Notes under the pieces: generated by a model
Databases searched by the model: none
The model's input: only the letters and a program-made list of their open reading frames with translations
Told to the model about the DNA's origin: nothing
Assembly: GCA_943737045.1 (NCBI GenBank)
Contig: CALSFV010000010.1
Coordinates: 1 to 64,000, forward strand
Direction of reading: 5' to 3'
DNA length: 64,000 bases
Source of the DNA: Parapristionchus giblindavisi
Taxonomy: Eukaryota > Nematoda > Chromadorea > Rhabditida > Diplogasteridae
Shown: positions 62,412-64,000 of the stretch, piece by piece
Numbering within the stretch: position 1 is the first letter of the stretch
How the letters are laid out: each line of letters starts with the position of its first letter
Made by a program: the position numbers and the translations under genes

Positions 62412-64000
62412 ACTCGATAAGTATCATTGACAATTAGACTTGTAACGAATTATTTTGTACCAAAAACAGAGAGTATTGAAAGATAAATTTACATATTGGC
62501 CGTACTTTGAAATAGTCTATCTTATTCAGAATTTTTCGCTCTTTCATTTGGTATATGACACGATAGGTTTCATTTCCATTTTCATATTTCTCAAGTTATC
62601 TTGATCATATCAGAGTAAAAGCTACTTTTGTACTTCGGTCATTATAGCAGCAGTAAAATATCACAGCTCGACATGACCTGAAGTGTGTCTCATTCAGAAT
62701 TTTTTCCTCTTTCACATAGTATATTACTCGATAAGTATCATTGACAATTAGACTTGTAACGAATTATTTTGTACCAAAAACAGAGAGTATTGAAAGATAA
62801 ATTTACATATTGGCCGTACTGACCACTTTGAAATAGTCTATCTTATTTAGAATTTTTCGCTCTTTCATTTGGTATATGACACGATAGGTTTCATTTTCAT
62901 TTTCATATTTCTCAAGTTATCTTGATCATATCAGAGTAAAAGCTACTTTTGTACTTCGGTCATTATAGCAGCAGTAAAATATCACAGCTCGACATGACCT
63001 GAAGTGTGTCTCATTCAGAATTTTTTCCTCTTTCATATAGTATATTACACGATAAGTATCATTGACAATTAGACTTGTAACGAATTATTTTGTACCAAAA
63101 ACAGAGAGTATTGAAAGATAAATTTACATATTGGCCGTACTGACCACTTTGAAATAGTCTATCTTATTCAGAATTTTTCGCTCTTTCATTTGGTATATGA
63201 CACGATAGGTTTCATTTTCATTTTCATTTTTCTCAAGTTATCTTGATCATATCAGAGTAAAAGCTACTTTTGTACTTCGGTCATTATAGCAGCAGTAAAA
63301 TATGACAGCTCGACATGACCTGAAGTGTGTCTCATTCAGAATTTTTTCCTCTTTCACATAGTATATTACTCGATAAGTATCATTGACAATTAGACTTGTA
63401 ACGAATTATTTTGTACCAAAAACAGAGAGTATTGAAAGATAAATTTACATATTGGCCGTACTTTGAAATAGTCTATCTTATTCAGAATTTTTCGCTCTTT
63501 CATTTGGTATATGACACGATAGGTTTCATTTTCATTTTCATTTTTCTCAAGTTATCTTGATCATATCAGAGTAAAAGCTACTTTTGTACTTCGGTCATTA
63601 TAGCAGCAGTAAAATATCACAGCTCGACATGACCTGAAGTGTGTCTCATTCAGAATTTTTTCCTCTTTCACATAGTATATTACTCGATAAGTATCATTGA
63701 CAATTAGACTTGTAACGAATTATTTTGTACCAAAAACAGAGAGTATTGAAAGATAAATTTACATATTGGCCGTACTTTGAAATAGTCTATCTTATTCAGA
63801 ATTTTTCGCTCTTTCATTTGGTATATGACACGATAGGTTTCATTTTCATTTTCATTTTTCTCAAGTTATCTTGATCATATCAGAGTAAAAGCTACTTTTG
63901 TACTTCGGTCATTATAGCAGCAGTAAAATATCACAGCTCGACATGACCTGAAGTGTGTCTCATTCAGAATTTTTTCCTCTTTCACATAGTATATTACTCG
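62412..64000 (+). repeat. Continuation of the P/Q/R array to the window end
   Basis: R (62412), P (62726), Q1 (63047, private 'atatgacagc'), R (63368) and R (63682), the last two with 'catttttctc'. The window ends at the first five bases of the next monomer (63996), so the array continues. Confidence 0.88.

Larger units (their letters stand above)
1..64000 (+). repeat. Satellite DNA array, 321-bp monomer, about 197 full monomers
   Basis: The entire window is a head-to-tail tandem array. The landmark 'actcgataag' recurs at 1, 322, 643, 964, 1285, 1606 and onward to 63682 and 63996, usually exactly 321 bp apart. Exceptions are small indel variants (312-322 bp), one 292-bp and one 384-bp monomer, and seven 125-bp truncated monomers. 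Every monomer is in the same orientation, and I found no inversion, unique spacer or inserted element. The strand is given only by convention. G+C is about 31.5% from a hand count of the consensus of the right half. The array continues past both ends: it stops at 64000 five bases into a new monomer. Long arrays with nested higher-order repeats are typical of eukaryotic heterochromatin. A centromeric role is possible but not shown. Confidence 0.98.

Noticed and set aside
1..64000. CRISPR array
   Set aside because: The repeats are 321 bp and directly adjacent, with no unique spacers and no cas genes.
1..64000. CENP-B box or telomere-type repeats
   Set aside because: The monomer contains no 'cggg' core as needed for the canonical CENP-B box, and no TTAGGG or TTAGG runs. 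A centromeric role therefore cannot be claimed from motifs.
1..64000. rDNA spacer, tRNA or other RNA genes
   Set aside because: I see no rRNA segments or tRNA-like cloverleaf with A and B boxes between monomers. All sequence is accounted for by the satellite.

Overview
The whole window is one uninterrupted, head-to-tail satellite DNA array. I see no protein-coding gene, RNA gene, transposon or unique sequence. The basic monomer is 321 bp and about 31.5% G+C (hand count of the right-hand consensus). I count about 197 essentially full-length monomers plus seven truncated 125-bp monomers, all in the same orientation. The array runs off both window ends. Tens of kilobases of near-identical AT-rich repeat with nested higher-order repeats (HORs) point to a eukaryotic nuclear genome, most simply pericentromeric, centromeric or other heterochromatin. 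The sequence does not let me name the organism or the chromosomal location.

The local map used below counts position 1 from 'actcgataag', as at window base 1. Each monomer is itself an old dimer: local 1-153 and 154-321 are diverged copies. The best-preserved stretch, around the two half-unit junctions, matches at 42 of 51 positions. The half length (153/168 bp) is close to a nucleosome footprint.

There are two main monomer classes. Type A has 'gacaatttgac', 'gaattgttttg', 'gttacagatcg' and 'gtttgtgtcatt'. Type B has 'gacaattagac', 'gaattattttg', 'cacagctcg' or 'tacagctcg', and 'gtgtgtctcatt'.

Layout:
- 1-2852: type A, with a 963-bp trimer.
- 2853-7129: mixed A, B and chimeric monomers, with truncated monomers, a 63-bp internal duplication and the most diverged monomer.
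- 7480-21862: a tandem duplication of a 7310-bp block. It is mostly type B with type A islands, and the second copy lacks one monomer.
- 22.7-30.3 kb: a 1591-bp pentamer HOR inside a larger 3196/2875-bp tandem duplication.
- 30.4-32.6 kb: dimers.
- 32.6-37.4 kb: a 2241/2883-bp duplication.
- 37.4-42.9 kb: dimers and a 963-bp trimer.
- 43-51 kb: alternating dimers.
- 51.2-64 kb: the most uniform type B, with 1277-bp tetramer and 1598-bp pentamer HORs.

The array reads as a record of unequal exchange and local amplification, not as a set of cooperating genes. The one unexpected property is that type A monomers are open on the minus strand for a full 321-nt turn apart from one stop codon, with both half-units in the same frame. 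Type B closes that frame twice, and nearly all type A variants change the amino acid, so I do not call it a gene.
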